From assembly GCF_017309955.1 (NCBI RefSeq), contig NZ_CP021247.1, forward strand, positions 2,815,001 through 2,879,000: a stretch of 64,000 bases of DNA, written 5' to 3'. The notes below the pieces were generated by a model. It made no database searches, was not told the origin of the DNA, and was given only the letters and a program-made list of their open reading frames with translations. Shown here piece by piece: positions 34,949 through 43,572 of the stretch. The DNA is from Novosphingobium sp. KA1. GTDB taxonomy: Bacteria; Pseudomonadota; Alphaproteobacteria; Sphingomonadales; Sphingomonadaceae. Every line of letters starts with the position of its first letter. The first letter of the stretch is position 1. A program made the position numbers and the translations under genes.

Positions 34949-36097
34949 ATGCGGTTTGATCTCCCCACTTTGTACTTCCTGGCTATCGGCACGCTCGTGC
35001 TCAGTTCGCTCATGACGTTCTGGGAGCGACACGCGCGTCCGCTACGCAGGCGCGAACTGGGGATGCTTGCGGGCGGATACGCGACGCTCGCAGCCGGTTG
35101 CGCGTTGGCCTTGGGGCGATCGCTGTTCCCTGGTGCCATTGGCGCAGGCCTGGCCAACATTGTGATGCTCAGCGGTTATCTTCTGGTGCTCCAGGCAGCC
35201 GCGCGACTTGCCGGGCGCTCGTATGTCCCCATGGCCGGTGTCATTCTGGGGTTCCAGGTGCTGGTATGGGCAGTCGGCGGCGCGCGCTGGCAAACGGTGA
35301 TCTGGACATACGCCAGTGCCTTCCCGATCGGGTTGGTTAGCGGCCTGACGGCGTGGGAATTGCAGCGCAATGGCCGTTTGCGCGTCTTGCGCTCGCACCG
35401 GATCGCGGTGGCCTTTGCAGCCATGCATTGCTTCACTTATCTGCTCCGCGCCATTGTCCTGCCCGTGCTGGAGCCGCAGGGCGGGGCGGGGCTGCTGGCG
35501 CTGTCGAGCTTCGCGACGATGTACGAAGGCGTGCTCTATTCTGTCGGATTGCCCATGGCATTGCTGGCACTGGTGCGAGAAGAGACGCACGATCAGTTGC
35601 TTCAGGCTTCGCACACCGACTATCTGACGGGGCTGGGGAACCGCCGGTGGTTCTTCAAGGAGGCTGAGCGCCGCATAGGCAGCATGGGGGCCGACGGGCG
35701 GACTTTCATGCTGGCGTTCGATCTTGACCATTTCAAGAGCATCAATGACCGTTTCGGCCACGCGATAGGGGATGAGGTGCTCAAGCGTTTTGCCGGTTTT
35801 GTCCGCCGCAGCGTCGGGCCTTCCGCAATCCTCGCCCGCATCGGGGGAGAGGAGTTCGTAGCCCTTTTGCCTTGCAGATCGGATGCCGAGGCGGCGGCGA
35901 TTGCCCAGCAAGTGGTTAACGGCTTTGCCGCGATCGACATCGGCCGCGAGTATGGTGAGGACGTCAAGGCGACGGTCAGTATCGGTATCGCCGAACTGGG
36001 CTGCGACGGGGATACGCTGGCCGAACTGCTGACGGCAGCCGACGCGGCGCTCTACCGGGCCAAGGGCAGCGGTCGGAACCGGGTGGAGCCCGCATAG
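34949..36097 (+). CDS. Membrane diguanylate cyclase (GGDEF)
   Basis: A 382-aa protein with about six or seven membrane segments in the first 210 residues (for example FLAIGTLVLSSLMTFWE and VLYSVGLPMALLALVREE). A C-terminal GGDEF domain follows: HTDYLTGLGNRRWFFKEAERR, FDLDHFKSINDRFGHAIGDEVL and the active-site LARIGGEEFVALLPC. There is no EAL domain. It makes cyclic-di-GMP in response to an unknown membrane signal. The ATG at 34949 was preferred; a TTG at 34913 is possible. The broken DUF418 gene follows on the same strand. Confidence 0.92.
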   Translation: MRFDLPTLYFLAIGTLVLSSLMTFWERHARPLRRRELGMLAGGYATLAAGCALALGRSLFPGAIGAGLANIVMLSGYLLVLQAAARLAGRSYVPMAGVILGFQVLVWAVGGARWQTVIWTYASAFPIGLVSGLTAWELQRNGRLRVLRSHRIAVAFAAMHCFTYLLRAIVLPVLEPQGGAGLLALSSFATMYEGVLYSVGLPMALLALVREETHDQLLQASHTDYLTGLGNRRWFFKEAERRIGSMGADGRTFMLAFDLDHFKSINDRFGHAIGDEVLKRFAGFVRRSVGPSAILARIGGEEFVALLPCRSDAEAAAIAQQVVNGFAAIDIGREYGEDVKATVSIGIAELGCDGDTLAELLTAADAALYRAKGSGRNRVEPA

Positions 36098-36195
36098 TCG
36101 GCCGTTTGCCGGCCCCGATGCATCCCGATTCTCACGAATTGACGACAAGCCATAAGAGGGCGCATTCTTCCGCCAGCAGCGGTGTGAGGGGTCCC

Positions 36196-37610
36196 ATGGC
36201 GGCGATGGTGGACACGCATGTTCCCTTGGATCTGGCTCCCGTGCGGGGGAGACAGCGGATCGAGAGTCTCGATGTCCTGCGCGGCATTGCGATCCTTGGC
36301 ATTTTCTACATGAACATTCCCTACATGGGGACCAACCTCGCGGCATGGCTGCCGGATCCACGGCGCCTCTCGTGGGAGCCTGCCGATCAGCTGATATGGG
36401 CGGCTATTCGCATTTTCTGGGACGGGACGCAGCGCGGCCTGTTCGAATTCCTGTTCGGGGCGGGGGTGCTGGTCTTTACGGCGAAAGCGATGAAGCCGGA
36501 CGATCCGGTGGCCGTTGCGGACTTGTTCTTGCGCCGCAACCTCTGGCTGATGCTGTTTGGCCTCATCGACATCTTTTTGGTGCTGTGGGTCGGGGATATC
36601 CTTCTGGTTTACGGCATCTCGGCCTTGTTCCTTTTCCCGTTCCGCAAGTTGCCACCGCGCGCGCTACTGGCGATGGGGCTACTGTTCGCGCTGGTTTGCG
36701 CCATTGGCTGGCCTGGAGGCGGCGGCCTGGTGGGCTATGGCGAACGGGTCGACATGCTGAGGGAGGCCGCCCGGATCGAGGCTAAAGTACAGTCAGGCGG
36801 CCGGCTCACCCAGGAGGAGAGCGCGGCGATCAAGGAGTTTCGGACAAGGCGGGATGCCCTCGACCTTTCCAAGCCGCTGCCACAGGACCGGCAGGAGAAG
36901 ATCGGGGAAGAGCGCAAGGCCTTCAACGGTACGCCGCTGGACATGGCGCTGTTCAACTGGAGTACCTGGAACAAGTATTCGGTGCGGGCAACGGCACGTT
37001 CTTCGGGGTGTTGGAAGCGGTTTGAGCGATGTTTGTCGGCATGGCCCTGTTCAAGTGGGGCGTGATCCAGGGTGGGCGGTCTGTACGGTTCTATCTGGTG
37101 CTGGCGATCTGTGCCTATGGGGTGGGCTGCGGACTGCGGGCGTGGAGCGTACATGAAATTTTCCGCTTCTCGCTCGAGCCCAAGATCGGCTGGATCACGG
37201 ACGAGTTCGCGCGCCTCTGCGTGACGCTTGGGCATGTGGGGCTGTTCAACCTGCTGCTGCTCACCCGGTCGGGGCGGTTCCTGCTCGCGCCGTTCAAGGC
37301 GGTGGGGCGCATGGCCTTCACCGTCTACATTACCACCAGTACGGTGATGATCTGGATCGTCTTTGCCCCTTGGGGGCTGGGGCTGTGGGAACGCTACGGC
37401 TGGTTCCAGTTGATGGTGGCGGCGAGCCTGTTCAATTTGCTGATGCTGATCGCCGCGAACCTCTGGATGCGCTTCTTCGTCTGTGGTCCGCTGGAGTGGG
37501 TCTGGCGCTCGCTTTCCTATTGGAAACGCCAGCCCTTCGTACGCCGGAGGGCAGGGGCGTTGACACCGGCTGCGCCCGGCGGTGCAGGCGAGGTGGTGCT
37601 GCCAGTGTAA
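36196..37610 (+). pseudogene. DUF418 family membrane protein, broken by a frameshift and an in-frame stop
   Basis: The N-terminal part (ESLDVLRGIAILGIFYMNIPYMG, FEFLFGAGVLVF, DLFLRRNLWLMLFGLIDIFL) is a clear DUF418 membrane protein in one frame. At about 36980 the likely continuation moves to another frame, where GAGNGTFFGVLEAV is followed by a TGA at 37023-37025 and then AMFVGMALFKWGVIQGG. The C-terminal domain then reads normally to the family's FVCGPLEWVWRSLSYWKR end at 37610. One missing G at 36980/36981 would repair the frame, but the TGA would still stop it. Start is ATG 36196, or upstream TTG/ATG codons at 36106 and 36118. It is either a pseudogene or an assembly error. Confidence 0.82.
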
Positions 37611-37635
37611 TGCTTATTCTGTTTCATGATGGGTG

Positions 37636-37691
37636 TTGAAACGGTAATTTTCGGTCGAAATACAATCTCTTTGCGCAAGCGGTTTGCGCAG
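37636..37691 (+). promoter_or_regulatory. Putative asd promoter with an inverted repeat
   Basis: TTGAAA at 37636-37641 and TACAAT at 37661-37666 (19-bp spacing, longer than ideal) resemble -35 and -10 boxes. TGCGCAA (37672-37678) and TTGCGCA (37684-37690) form a perfect 7-bp inverted repeat just downstream, where the transcript would start. It could be an operator. Evidence is sequence pattern only. Confidence 0.35.
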
Positions 37692-37778
37692 TCTCTTGCC
37701 ATGCTTGCGCTCAGCCTGTAACGGGCCGCTTCCCGCGCCGCGACCTTGCCGCGCGGGATTTGCATGAAGGATCTTGAA

Positions 37779-38804
37779 ATGGGTTACCGGGTTGCCGTCG
37801 TCGGCGCGACCGGAAATGTCGGCCGCGAAATGCTCAACATCCTTGCCGAGCGTGAGTTCCCCTGCGACGAGATCGCAGCGGTGGCTTCGTCGCGTTCGAC
37901 CGGGACCGAGATTGAATTCGGCGAAACCGGCAAAATGCTCAAAGTAAAGAACATCGAGCACTTCGATTTCGCCGGCTGGGATATTGCGCTCTTCGCCGCA
38001 GGCTCGGAGCCCACGAAGATTTATGCGCCCAAGGCCGCTGCCGCCGGCTGCGTGGTGATCGACAACTCGTCGCTCTACCGCATGGACCCGGACGTGCCGC
38101 TGATCGTGCCGGAAGTGAACCCGGACGCCATCGACGGCTACAAGGCGCGCAACATCATCGCCAACCCCAACTGTTCGACCGCGCAGATGGTCGTGGCGCT
38201 GAAGCCGCTGCACGACAAGGCTACGATCAAGCGCGTCGTCGTTTCGACCTACCAGTCGGTTTCCGGCGCGGGCAAGGCGGGCCTGGACGAGCTGTTCGAA
38301 CAGAGCCGCGCGATCTTTGTCGGCGATCAGGTCGAGAAGCGCAAGTTCACCAAGCAGATCGCCTTCAACGTGATTCCGCACATCGACAGCTTCCTGGACG
38401 ACGGTTCGACCAAGGAAGAGTGGAAGATGGTGGTCGAGACCAAGAAGATCCTCGATCCCAAGATCAAGCTGCAGGCCACTTGCGTACGCGTGCCGGTCTT
38501 CGTCGGCCACTCGGAATCGCTGAACATCGAGTTCGAGAACGAGATCTCGGCCGAGGAAGCTCAGAACATTCTGCGTGAAGCGCCGGGCATCATGCTCGTC
38601 GACAAGCGCGAGGACGGTGGTTACGTCACCCCGATCGAAAGCGTGGGCGACAGCGCCACTTACGTCAGCCGCGTGCGCGAAGACCCGACCGTCGAGAACG
38701 GTCTGGCGCTGTGGTGCGTTTCGGACAACCTGCGCAAGGGCGCTGCCCTGAACGCGGTGCAGATCGCCGAACTGCTGGGTCGTCGTCACCTCAAGAAGGG
38801 CTGA
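37779..38804 (+). CDS. asd: Aspartate-semialdehyde dehydrogenase
   Basis: A 341-aa NADP enzyme reducing aspartyl phosphate to aspartate semialdehyde, feeding lysine/diaminopimelate, threonine and methionine synthesis. The nucleotide-binding start is YRVAVVGATGNVGREML, the catalytic Cys132 lies in NPNCSTAQ, the late His site is in CVRVPVFVGHSESL, and it ends with GAALNAVQIAELL. The ATG at 37779 has GAAGGA 8 bases upstream, whereas the in-frame codon at 37746 has none. It is a single gene between a putative operator and a terminator. Confidence 0.97.
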   Translation: MGYRVAVVGATGNVGREMLNILAEREFPCDEIAAVASSRSTGTEIEFGETGKMLKVKNIEHFDFAGWDIALFAAGSEPTKIYAPKAAAAGCVVIDNSSLYRMDPDVPLIVPEVNPDAIDGYKARNIIANPNCSTAQMVVALKPLHDKATIKRVVVSTYQSVSGAGKAGLDELFEQSRAIFVGDQVEKRKFTKQIAFNVIPHIDSFLDDGSTKEEWKMVVETKKILDPKIKLQATCVRVPVFVGHSESLNIEFENEISAEEAQNILREAPGIMLVDKREDGGYVTPIESVGDSATYVSRVREDPTVENGLALWCVSDNLRKGAALNAVQIAELLGRRHLKKG

Positions 38805-38832
38805 CGCGGCGGGCCTTGCGCCCGAACCGAAC

Positions 38833-38877
38833 ACGAAAGGGTCCGCGAGGCATTGGCTTCGCGGGCCCTTTTCGTGT
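38833..38877 (+). terminator. Terminator after asd
   Basis: CACGAAAGGG-TCCGCGA pairs with TCGCGG-GCCCTTTTCGTG, an imperfect long stem with a bulge and one G-T pair, and contains TTTT on the 3' side. Confidence 0.75.
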
Positions 38878-38952
38878 GCGGCGCGGCTTGAAACGTATTG
38901 GATTTCGGCGCGTTTTGAGGCTCTATCGCGGTAGTCCTGAAAGGAGCCATTT

Positions 38953-39519
38953 TTGTTGTCGGTCGAGCATCTGATCGCGCAGTACGGCCTTGCGGGCCTG
39001 TTTCTCGGCGCGGGGTTCGAAGGCGAGACCGTTACCGTGATCGGCGGGTTGATGGCCCATCATGGGCTGCTTTCCTATTGGCCTGCCGTGCTGGCGGCTG
39101 CGGCCGGATCGTTCGTGGCGGATCAATTGTTCTTCCTGATCGGGCGGCGCTTTCGTGGGCATGGGCTGGTGCGCAATGCACAGGCGAAACCCGCCTTCGC
39201 CAAGGCGCTGGCGGCGTTCGAGCGGCATCCGGTGATTTTCACGTTCGCGTTCCGCTTTCTCTACGGCCTGCGTACCGTCAGCCCCATAGCCATCGGCACC
39301 ACGCGGCTGCGGACGACAACCTTCCTTGCCATCAATGCCTTGGCGGCGGCGGTGTGGGGGTTGGTCTTCGTTTCGCTCGGCTACTTCTGCGGGCAGGCGG
39401 TGGAGGCGCTGTTCGGGCGTATCCATGCGCTGGCGCCGCTGATCGGCGGGGTGGTCGGGGCGGCGGTGCTGATCGGTCTGGCGGTTCATTTACTGCACAC
39501 GCGGGGCAAGGATGCCTGA
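38953..39519 (+). CDS. DedA family membrane protein
   Basis: A 188-aa inner-membrane protein of the DedA/VTT superfamily, proposed to scramble phospholipids or undecaprenyl phosphate. The motifs are FLGAGFEGETVTVIGG (the acidic re-entrant region), AAAAGSFVADQLFFLIGRRF and FAFRFLYGLRTVSPIAIGTTRL. Hydrophobic C-terminal segments follow. The start codon is TTG at 38953, set by a strong AAGGAG 6 bases upstream. It stands between asd and a GFA gene on the same strand. Confidence 0.92.
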   Translation: MLSVEHLIAQYGLAGLFLGAGFEGETVTVIGGLMAHHGLLSYWPAVLAAAAGSFVADQLFFLIGRRFRGHGLVRNAQAKPAFAKALAAFERHPVIFTFAFRFLYGLRTVSPIAIGTTRLRTTTFLAINALAAAVWGLVFVSLGYFCGQAVEALFGRIHALAPLIGGVVGAAVLIGLAVHLLHTRGKDA

Positions 39520-39588
39520 ATACTTGTCCAGGCTGCTTGTGGAGAGCATTCAGAGCCTATCCAGCCAACTGCAGTCGGAAGAGGGTAT

Positions 39589-40035
39589 ATGACGGTTCCG
39601 ATGGCTGGCGGCTGCCAGTGTGGACGCGTTCGCTTCACGGCCGAAGTGGAGCCGGAAAAGGCCTACCTTTGCCACTGCAAGATGTGCCGCAAGGCGACCG
39701 GGGGTGTCTCCATCGCCTTCATCAACCCGCCGCGCGAGAAGGTGACCTGGCACAGCGAGCCGGACTGGTATCAATCCTCCGCCATCGCGCGGCGGCCGTT
39801 CTGTTCGCATTGCGGCACGCCGCTGGGGTTCGAGTTTCTGGAAGGCGCGAAGGCCATCGATCTTACCGTCGGCAGTTTCGACGATCCCACGCCGTTCCGG
39901 CCGGAGCACAACTATGCCACCGAATCCATGCTTCCGGCATGGGCTGACGTAAGGCATCTGCCCGGCTACACGAGCGCGGAGAATCCCAATGTGATCGATC
40001 GCTGGAAGGCGGCCGGCATGGAGCCGCCTGAGTGA
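39589..40035 (+). CDS. GFA (glutathione-dependent formaldehyde-activating) family zinc protein
   Basis: A 148-aa protein with all three zinc-binding cysteine motifs of the Gfa/CENP-V family: GGCQCGRVRF, CHCKMCRKATGG and FCSHCGTPLGFEF. C-terminal HNYATESMLPAW is typical. Family members bind zinc, and some spontaneously conjugate glutathione with formaldehyde. Most are uncharacterised. It starts with ATG 39589 and is 31 bp upstream of the alpha/beta hydrolase on the same strand. Confidence 0.93.
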   Translation: MTVPMAGGCQCGRVRFTAEVEPEKAYLCHCKMCRKATGGVSIAFINPPREKVTWHSEPDWYQSSAIARRPFCSHCGTPLGFEFLEGAKAIDLTVGSFDDPTPFRPEHNYATESMLPAWADVRHLPGYTSAENPNVIDRWKAAGMEPPE

Positions 40036-40066
40036 TCGATCCTCCCCAAACGCAGGCGAATGTGCA

Positions 40067-40828
40067 GTGAGCGAAGCGAAGACCGAATATCTCGAAGGTT
40101 ATGCCGGCACGCGGCTGGCGGTGCATGTCATGGGCGATCACGGCGCGCGGCCGCTGCTGCTGCTGCACGGGCTGTTTTCCAGCGCGGACGTGAACTGGAT
40201 CAAGTACGGCAATGCCAAGATCCTGGCCGATGCCGGGTTCGAGGTGTTCATGCCGGACTTGCGCGCCCACGGGCAGAGCGGCGCACCGCATGATGCCGAG
40301 GACTACCCGGGCGACGTGCTGGTGCGCGATCTTCAGGCGACGGTCGATCAGCTTGGCCTTTCCGACTTCGACCTTGGCGGCTTTTCGCTGGGTGCACGCA
40401 CTTCGGTGCGCGGCGTGCTGGCGGGGCTCATGCCGCGCAAGCTGATCCTGGGCGGCATGGGCCTCACCGGCCTGTCCGGCTGGGCGCGGCGTTCGGCACA
40501 TTTTGTGGATGCCATCGACCGTTTCGGCACGATCGAGCGCGGTGACAAGGCCTTCGTGGCGCAGGCTTTCATGAAGTCCATGAACATCGACCGGGTGGCG
40601 GCGCGTCTGCTGCTTCAGTCGGTGGACGATACCTCGGCGGACGCCATCGCGCAGATCGCCATGCCCACGCTCTGCGTCTGCGGCAAGGACGACCATGACA
40701 ACGGCTCCGCGCCGGAACTGGCGGCGGCGCTGCCCGATGGGCACTATGTGGAGACGCCGGGCAATCACATGTCCTCGGTGACGTTCAAGGACATGGGCCG
40801 GGCCATGGCGGCGTTTCTGCTGGATTGA
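40067..40828 (+). CDS. Alpha/beta hydrolase
   Basis: A 253-aa cytoplasmic hydrolase. The oxyanion region is LLLLHGLFSSADVNW, the nucleophile elbow GFSLGAR (Ser), the acidic residue follows strand 7 (LCVCGKDDHDNG), and the catalytic His is in PGNHMSS. The start is GTG at 40067, just after the GFA gene. The substrate is unknown; it has no signal peptide. It is followed by palindromic DNA. Confidence 0.92.
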   Translation: MSEAKTEYLEGYAGTRLAVHVMGDHGARPLLLLHGLFSSADVNWIKYGNAKILADAGFEVFMPDLRAHGQSGAPHDAEDYPGDVLVRDLQATVDQLGLSDFDLGGFSLGARTSVRGVLAGLMPRKLILGGMGLTGLSGWARRSAHFVDAIDRFGTIERGDKAFVAQAFMKSMNIDRVAARLLLQSVDDTSADAIAQIAMPTLCVCGKDDHDNGSAPELAAALPDGHYVETPGNHMSSVTFKDMGRAMAAFLLD

Positions 40829-40834
40829 GGGGGA

Positions 40835-40882
40835 TTGCGCAAGCTTGTGCAATTGTGTGCCGGATGCGAAATAATCCGGCAC
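40835..40882. other. Two adjacent palindromes without a U-tract
   Basis: TTGCGCAAGCTTGTGCAA (40835-40852) is an 18-bp palindrome with one mismatch pair, centred on AAGCTT. GTGCCGGAT-GCGAAATA-ATCCGGCAC (40857-40882) is a perfect 9-bp inverted repeat. They lie between the hydrolase stop and the peptidase gene and could be a terminator that does not need U residues or a control site for the peptidase. Confidence 0.5.
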
Positions 40883-40962
40883 CGCCCGCCCCGAAACGGT
40901 TGATCTGACGGCAGGCCCGGCTAGTCTCCGGCGCCATCAGAACATACCAAGAGGGCACCCCC

Positions 40963-42801
40963 ATGAAATTCGCATCCACCGCGCGTGCAGCGCTGGCCGC
41001 CGGGCTTTGCTTCGGCCTTGCGGTTCCAGCTTTTGCCGAGGAAGCCAAGGCAGACTATCCCGTGACCGCCGCCGGCGCCGCGCAGTTCATTGCCGATGCC
41101 GAAAAGGAGCTGTTCCCCGCCTCGGTGGACAATGCCCGCATCAACTGGGTGAATTACACCTACATCACCGACGATACCGACGCGCTGGCGGCGCAGTCGA
41201 ACGCGGCGATTACCGAGAAGCAGGTGGCCTACGCGGTCGAGGCGGCCAAGTTTGCGAACATTCCGGGCCTTGATCCCGATGTCGCGCGCAAGCTCTCCAT
41301 CCTGCGTCAGGGCATTGTCCTGCCGGCGCCGACCAAGCCCGGCGCGGCGGACGAACTGAGCACCATCTCTACCCGCCTTGCCTCCACGTACGGCAAGGGT
41401 CGCGGCACGCTGGACGGCAAGGAGATCAACGGCTCCGATATCGAGGCGGAGATGGGCAACCTTGCGCACACGCCGGCCGAATTCGCCGAGATGTGGACCA
41501 GCTGGCACAACAACGTCGGCGCGCCGATGAAGAACGACTATGTGAAGATGGTCGGCATCGCCAACGAGGGCGCCAAGGAACTCGGCTATGCCGACGTCGG
41601 CGCCATGTGGCGTTCGGGCTATGACATGACGCCGGAGCAGTTCTCGGCCGAAACGCAGCGCCTGTGGGAAGAAGTGAAGCCGCTTTACCTCGCGCTCCAC
41701 ACCTACGTCCGCCACAAGCTGAACGAGAAGTACGGCGATGCCGTGCAGCCCAAGACCGGCCCGATCCGCGCCGACCTGCTGGGCAACATGTGGTCTCAGG
41801 AGTGGGGCAACATCTACCCGCTGGTGGCTCCCTCCGGCGCGGGCGATCTGGGCTATGACATCGGCGCGCTGCTGAAGGCCAAGGGCAAGACCCCGCTCGA
41901 CATGGTGAAATATGGCGAGGGCTTCTACTCCTCGCTTGGCTTCGCGCCGCTGCCGGAGACGTTCTGGAAGCGCTCGATGTTCGTGAAGCCCGCCGACCGC
42001 GAGGTGATCTGCCACGCGTCGGCCTGGGATGTCGACAACAAGGACGATGTGCGCATCAAGATGTGCACCAAGGTGAATTCGGAAGACTTCGTCACCATTC
42101 ACCATGAGCTGGGCCACAACTACTACCAGCGCGCCTACAACCAGCAGCCCTACCTCTACCTCAACGGCGCCAACGACGGGTTCCACGAGGCGATCGGCGA
42201 CTTCATCGCGCTGTCGATCACGCCGCAGTACCTCGTGCAGATCGGCCTGCTCGACAAGGACAAGGTGCCCAGCGCCGACAAGGACATCGGCCTGCTGCTG
42301 CGTCAGGCGATGGACAAGGTGGCGTTCCTGCCGTTCGGCCTGCTGATCGACCGCTATCGCTGGGGCATCTTCGACGGGTCTATCCAGCCTGCCGACTACA
42401 ACAAGGCCTGGACCAAGATGCGCACGGATTATCAGGGCATCGTTCCGCCTTCGGCCCGCCCGGATGACGGCTTCGACGCCGGCGCCAAGTTCCACGTGCC
42501 GGGCAACACGCCCTACACGCGCTACTTCCTGGCGCGCATCTTCCAGTTCCAGTTTTACGAGGCCGCGTGCAAGCAGGCCGGCTGGAAGGGCCCGCTTCAC
42601 CGTTGCAGCTTCTACGGCAACAAGAAGGTGGGCGAGAACCTCGACCGCATGCTGAAGATGGGCATGTCGAAGCCCTGGCCGGAAGCGCTGAAGGCCTTCA
42701 CCGGCAGCGACAAGCTGAGCGCCAAGCCGATGCTCGCCTACTTCGCGCCGCTCAAGAAGTGGCTCGACGAGCAGAACAAGGGCGAGAAGGCCGGCTGGTA
42801 A
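40963..42801 (+). CDS. M2 family peptidyl-dipeptidase (ACE-like)
   Basis: A 612-aa exported zinc dipeptidyl carboxypeptidase. The signal peptide is MKFASTARAALAAGLCFGLA, with cleavage near AFAEE. The zinc site is TIHHELGHNYYQRAY (HExxH near 378) with the downstream Glu in FHEAIGDF about 25 residues later, the M2/gluzincin pattern of angiotensin-converting enzyme. A Tyr/His-rich region near 500 (AKFHVPGNTPYTRYFLARIF) matches the substrate-binding C-terminal part. It removes C-terminal dipeptides from peptides, probably in the periplasm. Length is close to bacterial M2 enzymes. Confidence 0.94.
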   Translation: MKFASTARAALAAGLCFGLAVPAFAEEAKADYPVTAAGAAQFIADAEKELFPASVDNARINWVNYTYITDDTDALAAQSNAAITEKQVAYAVEAAKFANIPGLDPDVARKLSILRQGIVLPAPTKPGAADELSTISTRLASTYGKGRGTLDGKEINGSDIEAEMGNLAHTPAEFAEMWTSWHNNVGAPMKNDYVKMVGIANEGAKELGYADVGAMWRSGYDMTPEQFSAETQRLWEEVKPLYLALHTYVRHKLNEKYGDAVQPKTGPIRADLLGNMWSQEWGNIYPLVAPSGAGDLGYDIGALLKAKGKTPLDMVKYGEGFYSSLGFAPLPETFWKRSMFVKPADREVICHASAWDVDNKDDVRIKMCTKVNSEDFVTIHHELGHNYYQRAYNQQPYLYLNGANDGFHEAIGDFIALSITPQYLVQIGLLDKDKVPSADKDIGLLLRQAMDKVAFLPFGLLIDRYRWGIFDGSIQPADYNKAWTKMRTDYQGIVPPSARPDDGFDAGAKFHVPGNTPYTRYFLARIFQFQFYEAACKQAGWKGPLHRCSFYGNKKVGENLDRMLKMGMSKPWPEALKAFTGSDKLSAKPMLAYFAPLKKWLDEQNKGEKAGW

Positions 42802-42809
42802 CGGCGGTC

Positions 42810-42914
42810 TTAGAGCAGTTCCCGATCCGATTGCATCGGATCAACTGCTCTAAGATTTTGGTTTTCCGCGTTTTCCGAGTCATCAGGTGATTTCACCTGA
42901 TTAGAAAACGCTCT
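42810..42914. repeat. Composite palindromic repeat element (about 105 bp)
   Basis: TTAGAGCAGTT (42810-42820) pairs with AACTGCTCTAA (42843-42853), with an inner GATCCGAT/ATCGGATC stem. GCGTTTTC (42868-42875) pairs with GAAAACGC (42904-42911), and TCAGGTGA-TT-TCACCTGA (42883-42900) nests inside. The outer AGAGC and GCTCT ends also match. This looks like a mobile palindromic/REP-like intergenic unit, a type known from alphaproteobacteria, but whether other copies exist cannot be tested here. Confidence 0.72.
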
Positions 42915-42930
42915 GGCCTGAAAAGGGAAG

Positions 42931-42966
42931 GGGGCTCTCCGCCGTGGGGTGGAGAGCCCCTTTTTC
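42931..42966 (+). terminator. Terminator between the peptidase and the lipoprotein gene
   Basis: GGGGCTCTCC (42931-42940) pairs with GGAGAGCCCC (42951-42960), a perfect 10-bp stem with a T5 run after it. Confidence 0.9.
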
Positions 42967-42970
42967 GTGT

Positions 42971-43372
42971 CTATCGAAGCTTGGGCATCCACGAAGGCCC
43001 GGTATCGCTGGGGGCGGCATTGGTGAGATTGCCGATCCAGAGGGACGGATGGCCGGAGCGCGGCAGGATGTGGCCCGAGAAGCGGAAGGTCACGAAGCGC
43101 GGATTTCCGGCGAGTACCCGGGTCAGCGCATCGTTGGCATCGCGCGAAAGCTCGAAGTGGTTGCGGCCGGTGTGATCGTCACATCCCGGCGCCTGGAGGG
43201 AGAAACCATCCACGCTGGAGACGAGCACCGCCTGGCCTTGCACGGGGCCAAATGAGGAACTGTTGACGTTCCAGCAGGAACCGAGATCGGCGGCGGGCTT
43301 CAGTTCCGAGCAGCCTGTGGCTGTCAGCAGAAGCAGGCTTGCAAGAGAAAATCCGGCACGGGCAGCTTTCAT
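42971..43372 (-). CDS. Putative lipoprotein of unknown function
   Basis: A 133-aa protein with a lipobox: MKAARAGFSLASLLLLTATGC, so Cys21 would be lipidated. The mature part has two more cysteines (GSCWNVNSSS, APGCDDHTG), which could form a disulfide, and SSSFGPVQGQAVLVSSVDGFSLQ. A conserved family was not recognised. It starts at ATG 43372 and ends near the bidirectional-looking terminator shared with the peptidase. Subcellular location is inferred from the lipobox. Confidence 0.78.
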   Translation of the reverse strand: MKAARAGFSLASLLLLTATGCSELKPAADLGSCWNVNSSSFGPVQGQAVLVSSVDGFSLQAPGCDDHTGRNHFELSRDANDALTRVLAGNPRFVTFRFSGHILPRSGHPSLWIGNLTNAAPSDTGPSWMPKLR

Positions 43373-43515
43373 AAGCAGTCTTGTCCTCTTCCCAACTTAC
43401 CGGCCGACTTTCGCGGCCTTCTTCTTGCGACGAGGATGACTTGCATTTGCCGGTCTTGCAACCGGGGAGTGGGCCGGTGCCGAACTATCCGAAACGCAGT
43501 GTCGGATACGGCAGA

Positions 43516-43548
43516 CGAAAAAGGGAGCCGGTTTGACCCGGCTCCCTT
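43516..43548 (-). terminator. Terminator of the TonB-dependent receptor at 43573-46410
   Basis: AAGGGAGCCGG (43521-43531) pairs with CCGGCTCCCTT (43538-43548), a perfect 11-bp stem. The A run on its left gives a U run on the minus strand, right after the receptor stop. Confidence 0.9.
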
Positions 43549-43572
43549 CCCCGTGACGAAACGGTGTTTCGA

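Noticed and set aside
37029..37610. The C-terminal DUF418 part as an independent gene
   Set aside because: It lacks the N-terminal half of the fold, and its sequence continues that of the preceding frame, so it belongs to the broken gene.
43397..43492. A short basic peptide frame ending RRKKKAAKVGR on the minus strand
   Set aside because: It looks like a real basic tail but has no credible start codon or ribosome-binding site, and the upstream part overlaps the receptor gene in a non-coding frame.
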